Position numbers and translations under genes: made by a program | Part shown: positions 25,007-33,857 of the stretch, in pieces | Layout of the letters: each line of letters opens with the position of its first letter | Position numbering within the stretch: the first letter of the stretch is position 1 | From: JBEISR01 sp044371425 | GTDB taxonomy: Bacteria > Planctomycetota > Planctomycetia > Pirellulales > Pirellulaceae | NCBI GenBank assembly: GCA_044371425.1 | Contig: JBILTR010000002.1 | Coordinates: 124,001-188,000 of the forward strand | Length of the DNA stretch: 64,000 bases | Direction of reading: 5' to 3' | The notes under the pieces: generated by a model | Told to the model about the DNA's origin: nothing | The model's input: only the letters and a program-made list of their open reading frames with translations | Databases searched by the model: none

Positions 25007-25903
25007 TCACCAGCCAGAAAAGACCTCCACCTCCAACCGACTCTTCAGCAACTCCACCTCCAGCCTCGTCACCTCGTCTTCGGGCAACAGCATCAGTTCG
25101 CCATCGGTGTGCACGGTCAGCGGACGATCGGATTCCAGAAGGACGCGCGTCGCCTGAGACCGATGGATCTTCGGATGCTGACGTGGGGCTCCCCAGATAG
25201 CCACTCGTGGCAGGAGATGCAATGCACCCCAGCGATTCAAGCCCCTTGCATGAACCAGATCGAACAATCCATCATCATTTCGCGCATCCGGGCACATGAG
25301 AAAACCTCCCTCACGACGCCCCAGCATGATGCTCATCAGAAGCGTCGATTCGTCGGACCCCGAGCCATTGCAGGCGATGCGATACCCGCGATGGCATAGG
25401 ATGGCCATCGCTGCAGCGACCGAGTAAAGCAAGGTGCCTTGCAACCATGGGATCCTTCGCGACCAGCGAGTCACCTCGCCGGAGAGACCGGTTCCGAGGT
25501 TTTCGACAAAGTAGCGAACGCGGCCATCGCCAGCCACGACGCGCGCGACGTCCACGCGCCCTAGCACGCCTCCATGGCGAGAAGATCGCGTCAGCTGCTG
25601 GAGCAGCGACCATGCAAAATCATTGGCAGAACCGATTGGAAGAATCCCCAGCCTACAATCCGCTTGAGCTTCCAGTAGGCCACCAGCCACTTCATGCACC
25701 GTCCCATCTCCCCCAGCAGCCACCACCATGGCGCACTGAGGAGCCACTTCTCTGGCCAAGTCCCGGGCATGCCCAGGTCGCTCACTGGCCATCACCTCCC
25801 ATCCGTCAGTCCAGCCGCCGGGAATCTTCGCAAGCCTCCGTGCGGCGCGACCGCGCCCCGACTTGGGATTCCAAATCATCACAATTCGCTCTGCAGCCAT
25901 CAC
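25007..25903 (-). CDS. YegS-type diacylglycerol/lipid kinase
   Basis: A 298-residue member of the diacylglycerol kinase catalytic family. Residues about 6-130 carry IWNPKSGRGRA, the nucleotide-binding VAAGGDGTVHEVAGGL and GILPIGSANDFAWSL. The second domain has ENLGTGLSGEV, FLMCPDARNDDGLFDLVHARG and VHTDGELM. It would phosphorylate a lipid at the membrane using ATP. The substrate cannot be fixed from the sequence. A clean terminator lies just downstream. Confidence 0.92.
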   Translation of the reverse strand: MMAAERIVMIWNPKSGRGRAARRLAKIPGGWTDGWEVMASERPGHARDLAREVAPQCAMVVAAGGDGTVHEVAGGLLEAQADCRLGILPIGSANDFAWSLLQQLTRSSRHGGVLGRVDVARVVAGDGRVRYFVENLGTGLSGEVTRWSRRIPWLQGTLLYSVAAAMAILCHRGYRIACNGSGSDESTLLMSIMLGRREGGFLMCPDARNDDGLFDLVHARGLNRWGALHLLPRVAIWGAPRQHPKIHRSQATRVLLESDRPLTVHTDGELMLLPEDEVTRLEVELLKSRLEVEVFSGW

Positions 25904-26370
25904 CAGAAAGCTCCTCAGCGACGCTCCGTAAGGGACATTGACAAGGTGCTGTCTTCGTCCCGATTTTCACGGTACGGCGGAAGCCGTCCCGTTCTTCTGC
26001 GACAGCAGAAGCTCCCCAAAGGCATCGCGCCTGACCCGCTCAAGAGAAGACCACCATTGCCCTAAGGGAACGCTGCACCGCTGCAAATGGCAAGTCCATC
26101 AACGCACCATAAATGATCGCATGAACCGCAAAAAAGGTCCATCCGACCATTCTGCCGGTCTCATGGCTTGCAAATCGTCTCCGCCATCGAAGGCTGCCAA
26201 CAGACAGGGTCAGCCTGATTCCAACGTCACAAGATATCTCATCGGTTGCCCCGCAATGGACAACTCGATCGGATGCCCTCAATTCCCATCGCCGTGCGGA
26301 AACATCCCAAATCGACGAGGTTTCCCCCCTACGGACTTCCTTGCGACATCTTGCCGATCCCTGGTTGGCT

Positions 26371-26398
26371 CGCACAAAGCCGCGAAGGCACGACGCCA
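26371..26398. repeat. Dispersed GCGAAG-type repeat, copy 1
   Basis: CGCACAAAGCCGCGAAGGCA followed by CGACGCC. It shares the CACAAAGCCGCGAAG core with the copy at 32359-32386 and lies in noncoding DNA. Confidence 0.7.
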
Positions 26399-26551
26399 TG
26401 GAGTAGCCAAATCCCATTTTGCGATTCCTGATTGACTAACCAATCGACTCTCTCTGTGGGCTGTAACCTAGGACTGCCGAACGAATCGACAGGTCGACTC
26501 GCGCAGGGAGCGGGTCGTTCGGTGCTGACGATCGGATGGGTGCCTAACCTT

Positions 26552-26577
26552 GCTTCGCGGCTTGGCGTCTTCGCGTG
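26552..26577. repeat. Dispersed GCGAAG-type repeat, copy 2 (inverse orientation)
   Basis: The reverse complement reads CACGCGAAGACGCCAAGCCG followed by CGAAGC. It is nearly the same as the copy at 32359-32386 and lies in noncoding DNA. Confidence 0.75.
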
Positions 26578-26738
26578 ATACCAATCAACTCCCATTCCCA
26601 ATCGAAAGGGCCACTACGAGGCAAAAACCCCCACGCTCAGTGGCCAAGCAAATCGTTTCCCCTCGGCTTCCGGTAGCTACACCAAGCCTACCGATGGGAA
26701 GTCTTGGAGCACCGCTCACAAAATCCCAGATGGAGCGC

Positions 26739-26770
26739 AAAAAAAAGCCGAACCTTGCGGTTCGGCTTTT
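26739..26770 (-). terminator. Intrinsic terminator of the EF-G gene
   Basis: AAAAGCCGAACC (26743-26754) pairs with GGTTCGGCTTTT (26759-26770), a perfect 12-bp stem with a 4-base loop. On the minus strand it is followed by a run of T (eight in total counting the stem end), 30 bp after the EF-G stop. It is the strongest intrinsic terminator in the window. Confidence 0.95.
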
Positions 26771-26799
26771 CTGAATAAGCTATTGGCATCAGCCGATCA

Positions 26800-28893
26800 T
26801 CAGGCCTTGCCCATTTCCTTCTGCTGCTTCTTCCGCTCGGCGATGACATCTTCCTGAATGTTGCGAGGCATCTGTCGATAGCAAGACAGTTCCATCGCAA
26901 AAGTCCCTTGTCCCTTCGTCATGCTTCGAAGATCGGTGGCGTAACCGAAGGTTTGGTTCAGCGGGACTTCCGCCGAGATGTAGGAAATCCCATCGCGGAC
27001 GTCTGTGGAGGTAATCAGACCACGTCGCGATGTGACGTCCCCGACCACATCCCCCTGATAGAGTTCGGGGCACTCGATATCGCACTTCATGATCGGTTCC
27101 AGCAACACCGGATTCGATTCTCGCATCGTCTGCCGGAAACAATCGCAGGCGCAGATATAGAACGCGCGTTCGCTAGAGTCGACGTCGTGGTAGCTACCGT
27201 CGTTCAGATCGATCTGAACACCGACGACCGGGAAATCCGCCAGCGGCCCCTTGGTCAACGAGTCACGGAAGCCCTTTTCCACGGGAGGCACGAACTGCTT
27301 GGGAATACGACCCCCGACGATATGCTCTTCGAAAATGAAGGTCTGTTCCCCTTCGGGTGGAATCGGGGTCAAGGAGCCAACGATATGGGCGTACTGACCG
27401 GAACCACCCGTCTGCTTCTTGTGCTTGTAGTTGAATTCCACCTTCTGACCAGGCGTCTCGCGGTAGCTGACCTTGGGGGCTCCCACCTGCACGTCGACTT
27501 TGTACTCTCGCCGCATCCGTTCGACGTAGATATCGAGGTGCAGTTCGCCCATCCCGCAGATGATCGTCTCGCTGGTCTCTTCGTCGTTGTAAACCTGGAA
27601 GGTAGGATCTTCCTTGCGGAATCGCTGCAGTGCCTTGACCATCTTGTCCGAATCGGCGCGGCTGGCGGGAGTCACCGCCACTTTGATGACCGGTTCAGGA
27701 ACAAACATCGTCTCCAATGTGCAGTAATTTCGTTCCTCGGAGTAGGTGTCGCCGCTGGCGCAGTCGATCCCCATGATCGCAACGATATCTCCCGCTTCGG
27801 CAGAATCGACTTCTTCTCGCTTGTCGGCATGCATGCGGACGATCCGGCTGAAGCGATCTTTTCGACCGGTTCGCTGGTTGGTGTACATTTCGCCTTTGGT
27901 GATCGATCCCTGATAGATCCGCATGAAGGTCAACTGACCGAACGTATCCTCTACGATCTTAAAGGCCATGCCGACAAACGGCAGCTTCGGATCTGGCTTG
28001 AGTTCAAACTTCTGGGTTTCGTCACCAACCACACGCGCCTTGATCTCGCGTTCGGTCGGGTTGGGCAGGTAGCGAACGACGGCGTCCAGCAACAACTGGA
28101 CTCCCTTGTTCTTGTAGGCCGATCCGACGAAAACGGGAGTGATCCGCTGCGACTGGCAGGCCGCACGCGTCACGGAGTAGATGACGTCGTCGGGAACCGC
28201 TTCTTCGCTGAGCAGTTTTTCCATCAGTTCGTCGGAGTACATCGCCAGACCTTCCAGCATCTGGTGCCTCATCCCTTCGGCCTCTTCCTGCATGTTGCCC
28301 GGAATCGGCTCCTCGCGGACCGTCTCCCCGTCCCGGCCGTCGAAGTAGTAGGCCTTCATGGTCACGAGGTCGATCACCCCTTCGAAGGTCTCCCCCGCGC
28401 CGATCGGAATCTGCATCATGATGGCGTCGGTCGCCAACTTCTCACGCACCATCTTGGTGACGCGGTAGGCGTCGGCGCCGGTGCGGTCCATCTTGTTGAT
28501 GAATGCAAGTCGCGGAACGCCATAGCGTCGCATCTGGCGGTCGACCGTCAATGACTGGCTCTGCACGCCACCCACCGAACAGAGAACGAGGACTGCACCA
28601 TCGAGCACGCGCAGCGATCGCTCCACTTCAATCGTGAAGTCGACGTGACCCGGGGTGTCGATCAGATTGATCGTGTGGTCGTGCCATTGGACCTGGGTGG
28701 CGGCGCTGGTGATCGTGATCCCGCGCTCCTTCTCCAACTCCATGTAGTCCATCGTCGCGCCGTCGCCACCACCTTTGACCTCTTCAATCTTGTGGATGCG
28801 ACCGGCATAAAAAAGAATTCGTTCGCTGAGGGTGGTCTTCCCCGAGTCGATGTGCGCGCTGATTCCGATATTTCGATACTTGGAAAGGTCCAT
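26800..28893 (-). CDS. fusA: Elongation factor G, spd/mitochondrial EF-G1 type
   Basis: A 697-residue translocation GTPase. The start at 28893 (MDLSKYRNIGISAHID) has GGTGGAG upstream; the longer frame to 28980 has no support. G1 is AHIDSGKTT, the switch 2 region has DTPGHVDF and G4 is NKMD. Domains II-V are complete through YATDLRSMTKGQGTFAMEL. The G-loop HIDSGKTTLSERILFYAGRI, with Ser instead of Ala and SERIL instead of TERIL, and the insert KIEEVKGGGDGATMDYME match the spd/mitochondrial EF-G1 lineage rather than the usual bacterial EF-G. Genomes with this type normally carry a second EF-G for ribosome recycling. The gene stands alone, not in a str operon. Confidence 0.96.
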   Translation of the reverse strand: MDLSKYRNIGISAHIDSGKTTLSERILFYAGRIHKIEEVKGGGDGATMDYMELEKERGITITSAATQVQWHDHTINLIDTPGHVDFTIEVERSLRVLDGAVLVLCSVGGVQSQSLTVDRQMRRYGVPRLAFINKMDRTGADAYRVTKMVREKLATDAIMMQIPIGAGETFEGVIDLVTMKAYYFDGRDGETVREEPIPGNMQEEAEGMRHQMLEGLAMYSDELMEKLLSEEAVPDDVIYSVTRAACQSQRITPVFVGSAYKNKGVQLLLDAVVRYLPNPTEREIKARVVGDETQKFELKPDPKLPFVGMAFKIVEDTFGQLTFMRIYQGSITKGEMYTNQRTGRKDRFSRIVRMHADKREEVDSAEAGDIVAIMGIDCASGDTYSEERNYCTLETMFVPEPVIKVAVTPASRADSDKMVKALQRFRKEDPTFQVYNDEETSETIICGMGELHLDIYVERMRREYKVDVQVGAPKVSYRETPGQKVEFNYKHKKQTGGSGQYAHIVGSLTPIPPEGEQTFIFEEHIVGGRIPKQFVPPVEKGFRDSLTKGPLADFPVVGVQIDLNDGSYHDVDSSERAFYICACDCFRQTMRESNPVLLEPIMKCDIECPELYQGDVVGDVTSRRGLITSTDVRDGISYISAEVPLNQTFGYATDLRSMTKGQGTFAMELSCYRQMPRNIQEDVIAERKKQQKEMGKA

Positions 28894-29215
28894 CACTCCA
28901 CCCGAATAAAACGGTTCCCTGGAAATAGCACACCGCCAGCGGCCGCCCCAATGGTCAGGCCCCCGCGCTGGCCACAACACCTACAGAAACAACGACATCC
29001 CTATGGCGGGATGGTCCCTGCTGGGTGCTCCATCCCTCAGGCCCCATCCAGGGCTCGCCAGTCGCTCGATTCTATTGGTTCAAGCTGGCTCATCTTACCG
29101 ATTGGAGGGGATACGGGAAGAGCAAATTCACCCCCCCTGGGGGCTGGATGACGAAGCCGAACCCCACTTGAGACCTGCTTTTTCCGCCGTTTTTCGGTTA
29201 CCTGGCACCGCTCGA

Positions 29216-30745
29216 TCAGAATCGTACCAGCCACTGGTGGTAGAGAACCACGGCATCGTTGTCGGCCAAGGCGACCAAATCGGTCTGACGGTAATCGACC
29301 TGAACGCTCGTCTGCACCGATCGATGCAGATCCCAGAAGAGCGAGACAAAGTAGGCGGAGTTACGGGCAATTCCCTGGTCGCTCGCCAAGTCTCTCCGAA
29401 TCGGTCCCTCGACCCCGTAGCCCGCATGCACATGGACCTGGTCGTTCAGGTAGTAAAACGCCTCCAGGAATCCGCCTCGACCACGAATCGCCTGGTAGTT
29501 GTGTGGATGGAAGGTCTGAAATATCGTCGCGGCGTAGTTGCCGATCCCCTGGCCGAAATACCCTTCAGCCACCACTCCCAGTCGGTCGGTGATGTTCCAG
29601 CGACCATCGACCGACATCCCCCCCACGTCGATGACTGAACGAATCGGAATGTTGGGATCGATGTCATCCAGATCGAAAATGTTTTGGCTGTTGCGCAGCT
29701 GCCCCACCAACCCCGCCACCCCCAGCTCCAACATCCGCTCGCTGCGCCCGCCCACCCGCGCAAGCTTCTCGCCAAGCCCCAAGGCCAGTCGCGTCTCGAT
29801 ATTGGGCCATCCATTCGCCTCGGTAGTCCTGCGGGTGGAATCGATCAGTACCGTCGAAATCGGATCGCTCAGCGCTCCCTGCCACGTCCACTGAAGCCGT
29901 TCTGACAAAACAAAGAACCGCTCCACGCGCAATTGCCCGCGGAACGTCCCCGCATTCCCTGCTCCCCCCAACAATGTGATCGGAATCACTGTGGGATCGC
30001 GAGGCGCAAACAGGTCGGGCTGCAAGCCAACCGAAAACCGCCACCGTTCATTTCTCAACTCCCCAAAAGCAACCACCGGCATCAGTCCATAGGTGTCCGA
30101 ACTGAGGCTGCTGTTGGTGAAGTAGAGCTTCGCCAACCCTCCCAGTTGCATCGCACCGACGCCAGGGCCTTCGTAGAGGAACTGGAGATTGGATTGCCGA
30201 CCATGCATCTCGAACGAGTTGGTATCCAGTCCAAAAGGGGACGGGGGAAGGACGAAGAACGGGTTCCAGGGAACAAAAGTCCGCTGGTCGGATGCGACGG
30301 CCAGTAAGGAAATGGCCCCCGAGAATTTCAATTGCCCCACCCCTGACATCAAGGAGATCTGCCCAGTGGAATTCGCCTGGGAGGCGCTGTCACGGGAGTC
30401 GACAACACGCCCCTGCATCGCTGGCGGCTGGGCTGGCCACGGCGAATCGGTCCCCCACATCATCGACTGATCTTCCAGTCGGATAGCGGTCTCTTCTTTG
30501 GGCGGAGCGGAGATCCGATCCGGATCGCTCGATAATTCATAAGGAGACGATACGGCGTCTCCGGGTACCGGCGGCATGGATCGATCGAGTGGGGCTCGTG
30601 CTTCGAATCCGCCGGGGGGCGCGAGAGATTGGCACTCTGCCGCTCCGGGTGCCACGCTCACCATCCCCATCCCAACCGCCGCGACGCGTAGCCAGGACAG
30701 AACCGCGTTTACGCTGGAATAGGACATCGGTCGCCAACCCTTCAT
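29216..30745 (-). CDS. Outer-membrane beta-barrel-like protein
   Basis: About 509 residues from the ATG at 30745 (30727 and 30790 are alternatives). A hydrophobic leader (VLSWLRVAAVGMGMVSVAPGAAEC) suggests secretion. After a Pro-rich segment, residues about 135-509 alternate aromatic and hydrophobic residues with turns typical of barrel strands (LKFSGAISLLAVA, MHGRQSNLQFLYEGPGVG, RWRFSVGLQPDLFAP, GQLRVERFFVLS). The sequence ends in a phenylalanine (YHQWLVRF), the usual outer-membrane barrel signal. It resembles DcaP-like porins. Transported substrate is unknown. The TPR gene ends just upstream on the same strand and may be its partner. Confidence 0.8.
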   Translation of the reverse strand: MKGWRPMSYSSVNAVLSWLRVAAVGMGMVSVAPGAAECQSLAPPGGFEARAPLDRSMPPVPGDAVSSPYELSSDPDRISAPPKEETAIRLEDQSMMWGTDSPWPAQPPAMQGRVVDSRDSASQANSTGQISLMSGVGQLKFSGAISLLAVASDQRTFVPWNPFFVLPPSPFGLDTNSFEMHGRQSNLQFLYEGPGVGAMQLGGLAKLYFTNSSLSSDTYGLMPVVAFGELRNERWRFSVGLQPDLFAPRDPTVIPITLLGGAGNAGTFRGQLRVERFFVLSERLQWTWQGALSDPISTVLIDSTRRTTEANGWPNIETRLALGLGEKLARVGGRSERMLELGVAGLVGQLRNSQNIFDLDDIDPNIPIRSVIDVGGMSVDGRWNITDRLGVVAEGYFGQGIGNYAATIFQTFHPHNYQAIRGRGGFLEAFYYLNDQVHVHAGYGVEGPIRRDLASDQGIARNSAYFVSLFWDLHRSVQTSVQVDYRQTDLVALADNDAVVLYHQWLVRF

Positions 30746-30793
30746 CAGCGAGCTAGAGCAGCTTCCCATCGATTTGCCTTCGCGGGACAAACC

Positions 30794-32002
30794 TCAACGA
30801 CTGGCCTTCAGACCACTTCCCACCGCAGGTGATTGGGTCGCATTGGCGCGCCGCACCATTGGCTCCTCACCCTCCACGGCCGACAGCGCCATCGGATCCA
30901 TCGGCTGCAAATAGGCTCGCCCCTTCCCATAGAGCGATCCTCGTTGCCTCAGTTCCCCCTGAAGCTCCTCAGGGGCCAATTCCAAACCTCGCGTTAGATA
31001 CTCCATCGCCTTGGAGGAGTCGCCCGCGCTGGCATGCACGGCGGCCAGAGTATCCCAATAACGGTAATCCTGTTGAATTGCATCTTGGGAAATCGATTCA
31101 GCCACCTGCAGCGCCATCTGCGGCCTCCGGATCGCAGGCTCCGGGCAAGTCGCCAACAACCAGGCCGCATTCAGCTTCGCGCGTGTCTCCTTGGGATCCA
31201 GTTGGATTGCGCGCACATACGCTTCACTAGCCGCTTTCCACTTCCCCAAACTTTGACATGCATCGGCGTAATCAACCAAGTAGCCTGCTCGCGAAGGTTC
31301 TAACTCCGTCGCCTTGCGGTAATCCTCCAGCGATAGTTCGTACCGCTGCAACATCAAGCGGGCATGAGCCCTGCCATTCCAGAGGGCCGCATCCTTGGGT
31401 GCGATTTCGATCGCATCGGTGTAATCTCGTTCGGCAGCATCCCAAGACTGCACTTGAAAATGCAATTCGGCGCGATTGGCCAGCGCGGGCAGGTGTTTGG
31501 GGGAGGCTTTCAAAACCTCAGAAAACTGCCCTATCGCCTCTTCGTACTTGCGATGCAACGCCAACCCGACGGCTAGATTGTGGCGTGCCTTGAGCATCTG
31601 AGGATCATGCTGCAGCGCCAGATGGAAATCAGCGACCGCTTTGCGATCGAGCGCTGCGGCTGCCTCTAGCTCCCCTTCCTCCACCAACTTGCCCGCTTCG
31701 TCGCTGGCCATCTGCCCTCGCTGATTGGCCGCCCATGCCAAAAGCTGCTGAGCATACCGCCGATCCGCCTTGGTCCGCTGCGCCTCGGCCAGCACATCAC
31801 TGCACTGAGAAACAATCTTGTCGAGCGATTGTGCATCCAGTTTTCCCTCGGTGGTCCGGTACAGCGACACCAAGTCGGGCGAGACAGTCGCCGTTCCCTG
31901 CGCCCAAGCGGAGGGGCTGACACCAATCACCGCATACAGCAGGATCGCGCTGGCCAGTGAACTGACCACTCTGGGGATGGAACCGGAGAACGCTTTTCGC
32001 AT
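30794..32002 (-). CDS. Exported TPR protein
   Basis: A 402-residue protein with a clear signal peptide (SLASAILLYAVIGVSPSAWAQG). At least five tetratricopeptide-like units lie between residues about 105 and 330, for example KARHNLAVGLALHRKYEEAIGQF, LANRAELHFQVQSWDAAERDY, LWNGRAHARLMLQRYELSLEDY and LVDYADACQSLGKWKAASEAY. It should act as a scaffold in the periplasm-like compartment. No catalytic motif is present. The stop is about 50 bp from the start of the barrel gene, so the two are likely one transcript. Confidence 0.9.
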   Translation of the reverse strand: MRKAFSGSIPRVVSSLASAILLYAVIGVSPSAWAQGTATVSPDLVSLYRTTEGKLDAQSLDKIVSQCSDVLAEAQRTKADRRYAQQLLAWAANQRGQMASDEAGKLVEEGELEAAAALDRKAVADFHLALQHDPQMLKARHNLAVGLALHRKYEEAIGQFSEVLKASPKHLPALANRAELHFQVQSWDAAERDYTDAIEIAPKDAALWNGRAHARLMLQRYELSLEDYRKATELEPSRAGYLVDYADACQSLGKWKAASEAYVRAIQLDPKETRAKLNAAWLLATCPEPAIRRPQMALQVAESISQDAIQQDYRYWDTLAAVHASAGDSSKAMEYLTRGLELAPEELQGELRQRGSLYGKGRAYLQPMDPMALSAVEGEEPMVRRANATQSPAVGSGLKASR

Positions 32003-32358
32003 GGCAAACCCATCGCTTCTCTATTGGCCTTCCAGCTGCCATCGCACGCCCACATGCGATGGACTCATCGGAGCGGACAATAAACAAAGAGCCGAGGCGA
32101 TTGAAGAGCGATCGGACGGGAGGCAAGGGGCAAACGGCTTGGTGGTCAAACAGCAATCGACTCCAGAGGAAAGATTGCTAGCAAGGATCCTTCGGCCTAA
32201 TGACAGCTGCAGGATTCGAACCGTCCGGCGGCCTTCCAATGTCGATTTCGAACTTCACCTGGATACTATTGATTGGATCGCCACCCCATAGAATCCCAGA
32301 GGTTCGATTGGTTTTTGGCCCAGGAAGCCCGCATGTCGATTGGCCCCTGACTTCCAGG

Positions 32359-32386
32359 CTCACGCGAAGACACAAAGCCGCGAAGC
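32359..32386. repeat. Dispersed GCGAAG-type repeat, copy 3
   Basis: CTCACGCGAAGACACAAAGC followed by CGCGAAGC. This is the most complete copy in the window and shares both ends with copies 1 and 2. Confidence 0.75.
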
Positions 32387-32625
32387 CAATTGCAGCTCCG
32401 CACTCACTGCACTTTCTGCCCAGGTATCAAATCGCGAACAGACAAACCATCGCGGATTGAGGCTCGTTTCAAGGACGACCCGCATGCAATTTCAGGGACT
32501 CGATTCCTATCGTTGAGGCTTTGGTCTACGTTCCCTTCAGCGATGTTCAAGGGAATGGATTGAGCAGCGCGTAGCCAATGGTCGGGAGCCGGTCGATAGG
32601 CACCGGACAGCGCTTTCGCGATACG

Positions 32626-32769
32626 CTAAGCGAACTCGGCGTATCCTATCGAAGGTCGATAAACGTCAAGTCGCGCCTGGTCGAATGTCGGTTCTGCCAC
32701 CAGGCTTCTTTCGACAAGGAGAATGACTCCCGTTGCAGTGAGTACCAGTCCAACTGCGCCGACGATCAT
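32626..32769 (-). CDS. Possible 47-residue single-helix membrane peptide
   Basis: From ATG at 32769 to TAG at 32626. The first 19 residues are a plausible membrane helix (MIVGAVGLVLTATGVILLV), followed by a polar tail ending YRPSIGYAEFA. Codon choice is similar to the real genes nearby. The frame is open 21 codons upstream, and GGTGGAGAG lies about 25 bases before the ATG, which is too far for a normal start. No family is recognised, so this is a candidate only. Confidence 0.35.
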   Translation of the reverse strand: MIVGAVGLVLTATGVILLVERSLVAEPTFDQARLDVYRPSIGYAEFA

Positions 32770-33017
32770 TTGACCGGTCTTCGACGCGATTGAAATCTCT
32801 CCACCTTGCCTTCTTTGCGATTTCGCGTGAGTCGATCGAATCCGATGATCTTACCCGCTGCTTCCCTCCGCCAGTGATTCAACCTTCGCAGCCAAGAAGT
32901 TGTTGCCTTGGAACTGGATCATGAAAAAAAGAATTCCCTGATCGCATCGCCGGGGCGTATGATAGCTTTCGATTTGCGTTCTTGTTTTTGTTGCTGAAGC
33001 CGGGCTGAGGGAATCCC

Positions 33018-33803
33018 ATGCAAGACGACGCCGACCAGCCGCTGATGGTCAGCCAATTCGAAGGGACCCCCACCCCCTGTCCCTACCTGGACCCGCAGAC
33101 TTCCATCCTTCCTCTGACCCTGCCTCATCGCATCCTGACCGGCGAGGAATTCGATCAATTCCTGGAGGCAGGTCATCGCCGATCTGGCCCGTTCCTTTAT
33201 CGGACCAAATGCCCTGCATGCCAGGCCTGTGAGCCGACGCGTTTGCCGCTGAAGCAATTCCGCTGGACGACCTCGCTGCGAAGGGTCTTTCGAAAGGGAA
33301 GTGAAAGACTGCGGGTGGAAGTGGGAGCCGCGTCGGCGGATGAACGGCGAGTCGACCTCTACAACCGCCACAAGGCAGCCAGGGGGATGAGCGATCCGGA
33401 ATCGCTGGAAGACATCCATGGCTATCGCGACGGATTCGTGCAAAGCTGCTGCATGACGGTGGAGCTGAGCTTCTGGGACGGGAAGGAGCTGGTGGGCTGC
33501 ACGATTCTGGACGTTGGCCGCAAATCGCTTTCGGCGGTCTATACCTTTTTCGATCCCCGTTTTTCCGATCTTTCGCCGGGAACCTTCTCGATCCTCCAGC
33601 AGATTGCGTGGGGGCAGTCCAACCAATTCGATTATCTCTACCTGGGCCTATTCGTGGCGGGAAATCGGCACCTACGGTACAAAGCCAGATTCACACCGCA
33701 GGAGCGATTGATCGAGGGGCGGTGGCAACCGTTCTCCGAAGCGATCGACGATTGGGCCTCCCCAACGCTTCCGAAAAAATACGAGGCTGACTCAAGCCAC
33801 TGA
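33018..33803 (+). CDS. bpt: Aspartate/glutamate leucyltransferase (Bpt), N-end rule
   Basis: A 261-residue aminoacyl-tRNA-protein transferase. The N-terminal region has CPYLDPQTS and the Cys pairs CPACQACEPTR, matching the ATE family N-domain. The C-terminal domain includes YRDGFVQSCC, ELVGCTILDVG, LSAVYTFFDPRFSDLSPGTFSI, LGLFVAGNRHLRYKARF and PQERLIEGRW, all conserved in Bpt. It would add leucine to proteins starting with Asp or Glu, marking them for ClpAP-type degradation. Its length (about 250) favours Bpt over eukaryotic Ate1. The start ATG follows GAGGGAATCCC. It is convergent with mtnA. Confidence 0.93.
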   Translation: MQDDADQPLMVSQFEGTPTPCPYLDPQTSILPLTLPHRILTGEEFDQFLEAGHRRSGPFLYRTKCPACQACEPTRLPLKQFRWTTSLRRVFRKGSERLRVEVGAASADERRVDLYNRHKAARGMSDPESLEDIHGYRDGFVQSCCMTVELSFWDGKELVGCTILDVGRKSLSAVYTFFDPRFSDLSPGTFSILQQIAWGQSNQFDYLYLGLFVAGNRHLRYKARFTPQERLIEGRWQPFSEAIDDWASPTLPKKYEADSSH

Positions 33804-33824
33804 CGACCTATGGGACCGCGCCAG

Positions 33825-33845
33825 GAGGGATCGTCCCCTCTTGTT
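33825..33845 (+). terminator. Possible weak terminator after bpt
   Basis: GAGGG (33825-33829) pairs with CCCTC (33836-33840) across a six-base loop, followed by TTGTT. It sits between the convergent stops of bpt and mtnA. The stem is short, so this is tentative. Confidence 0.3.
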
Positions 33846-33857
33846 CCCAAAGGCCGC

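Larger units (their letters stand above)
25904..26738. other. About 835 bp without a supported gene, contains two dispersed repeats
   Basis: None of the open frames has a family signature. The stretch includes two copies of the GCGAAG-type element (26371-26398 and 26552-26577). The promoter of the lipid kinase gene lies at the left end and the terminator of the EF-G gene just to the right. Confidence 0.5.
32003..33017. other. About 1 kb with little coding evidence
   Basis: This gap holds one dispersed repeat (32359-32386), a possible 47-residue membrane peptide on the minus strand (32626-32769) and a tRNA-like T-arm sequence near 32210 that does not fold into a tRNA. The promoter of bpt lies at the right end and that of the TPR gene at the left. 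Confidence 0.5.

Noticed and set aside
26908..28554. A 548-codon plus-strand frame opposite EF-G
   Set aside because: It is the antisense shadow of fusA, whose motifs are complete. His- and Arg-rich composition fits a shadow frame.
32200..32290. A tRNA-like T-arm (GGTTCGAATCC on the minus strand)
   Set aside because: The flanking bases do not form a T-stem (two mismatches) and no matching acceptor stem or anticodon arm was found in the next 90 bases.
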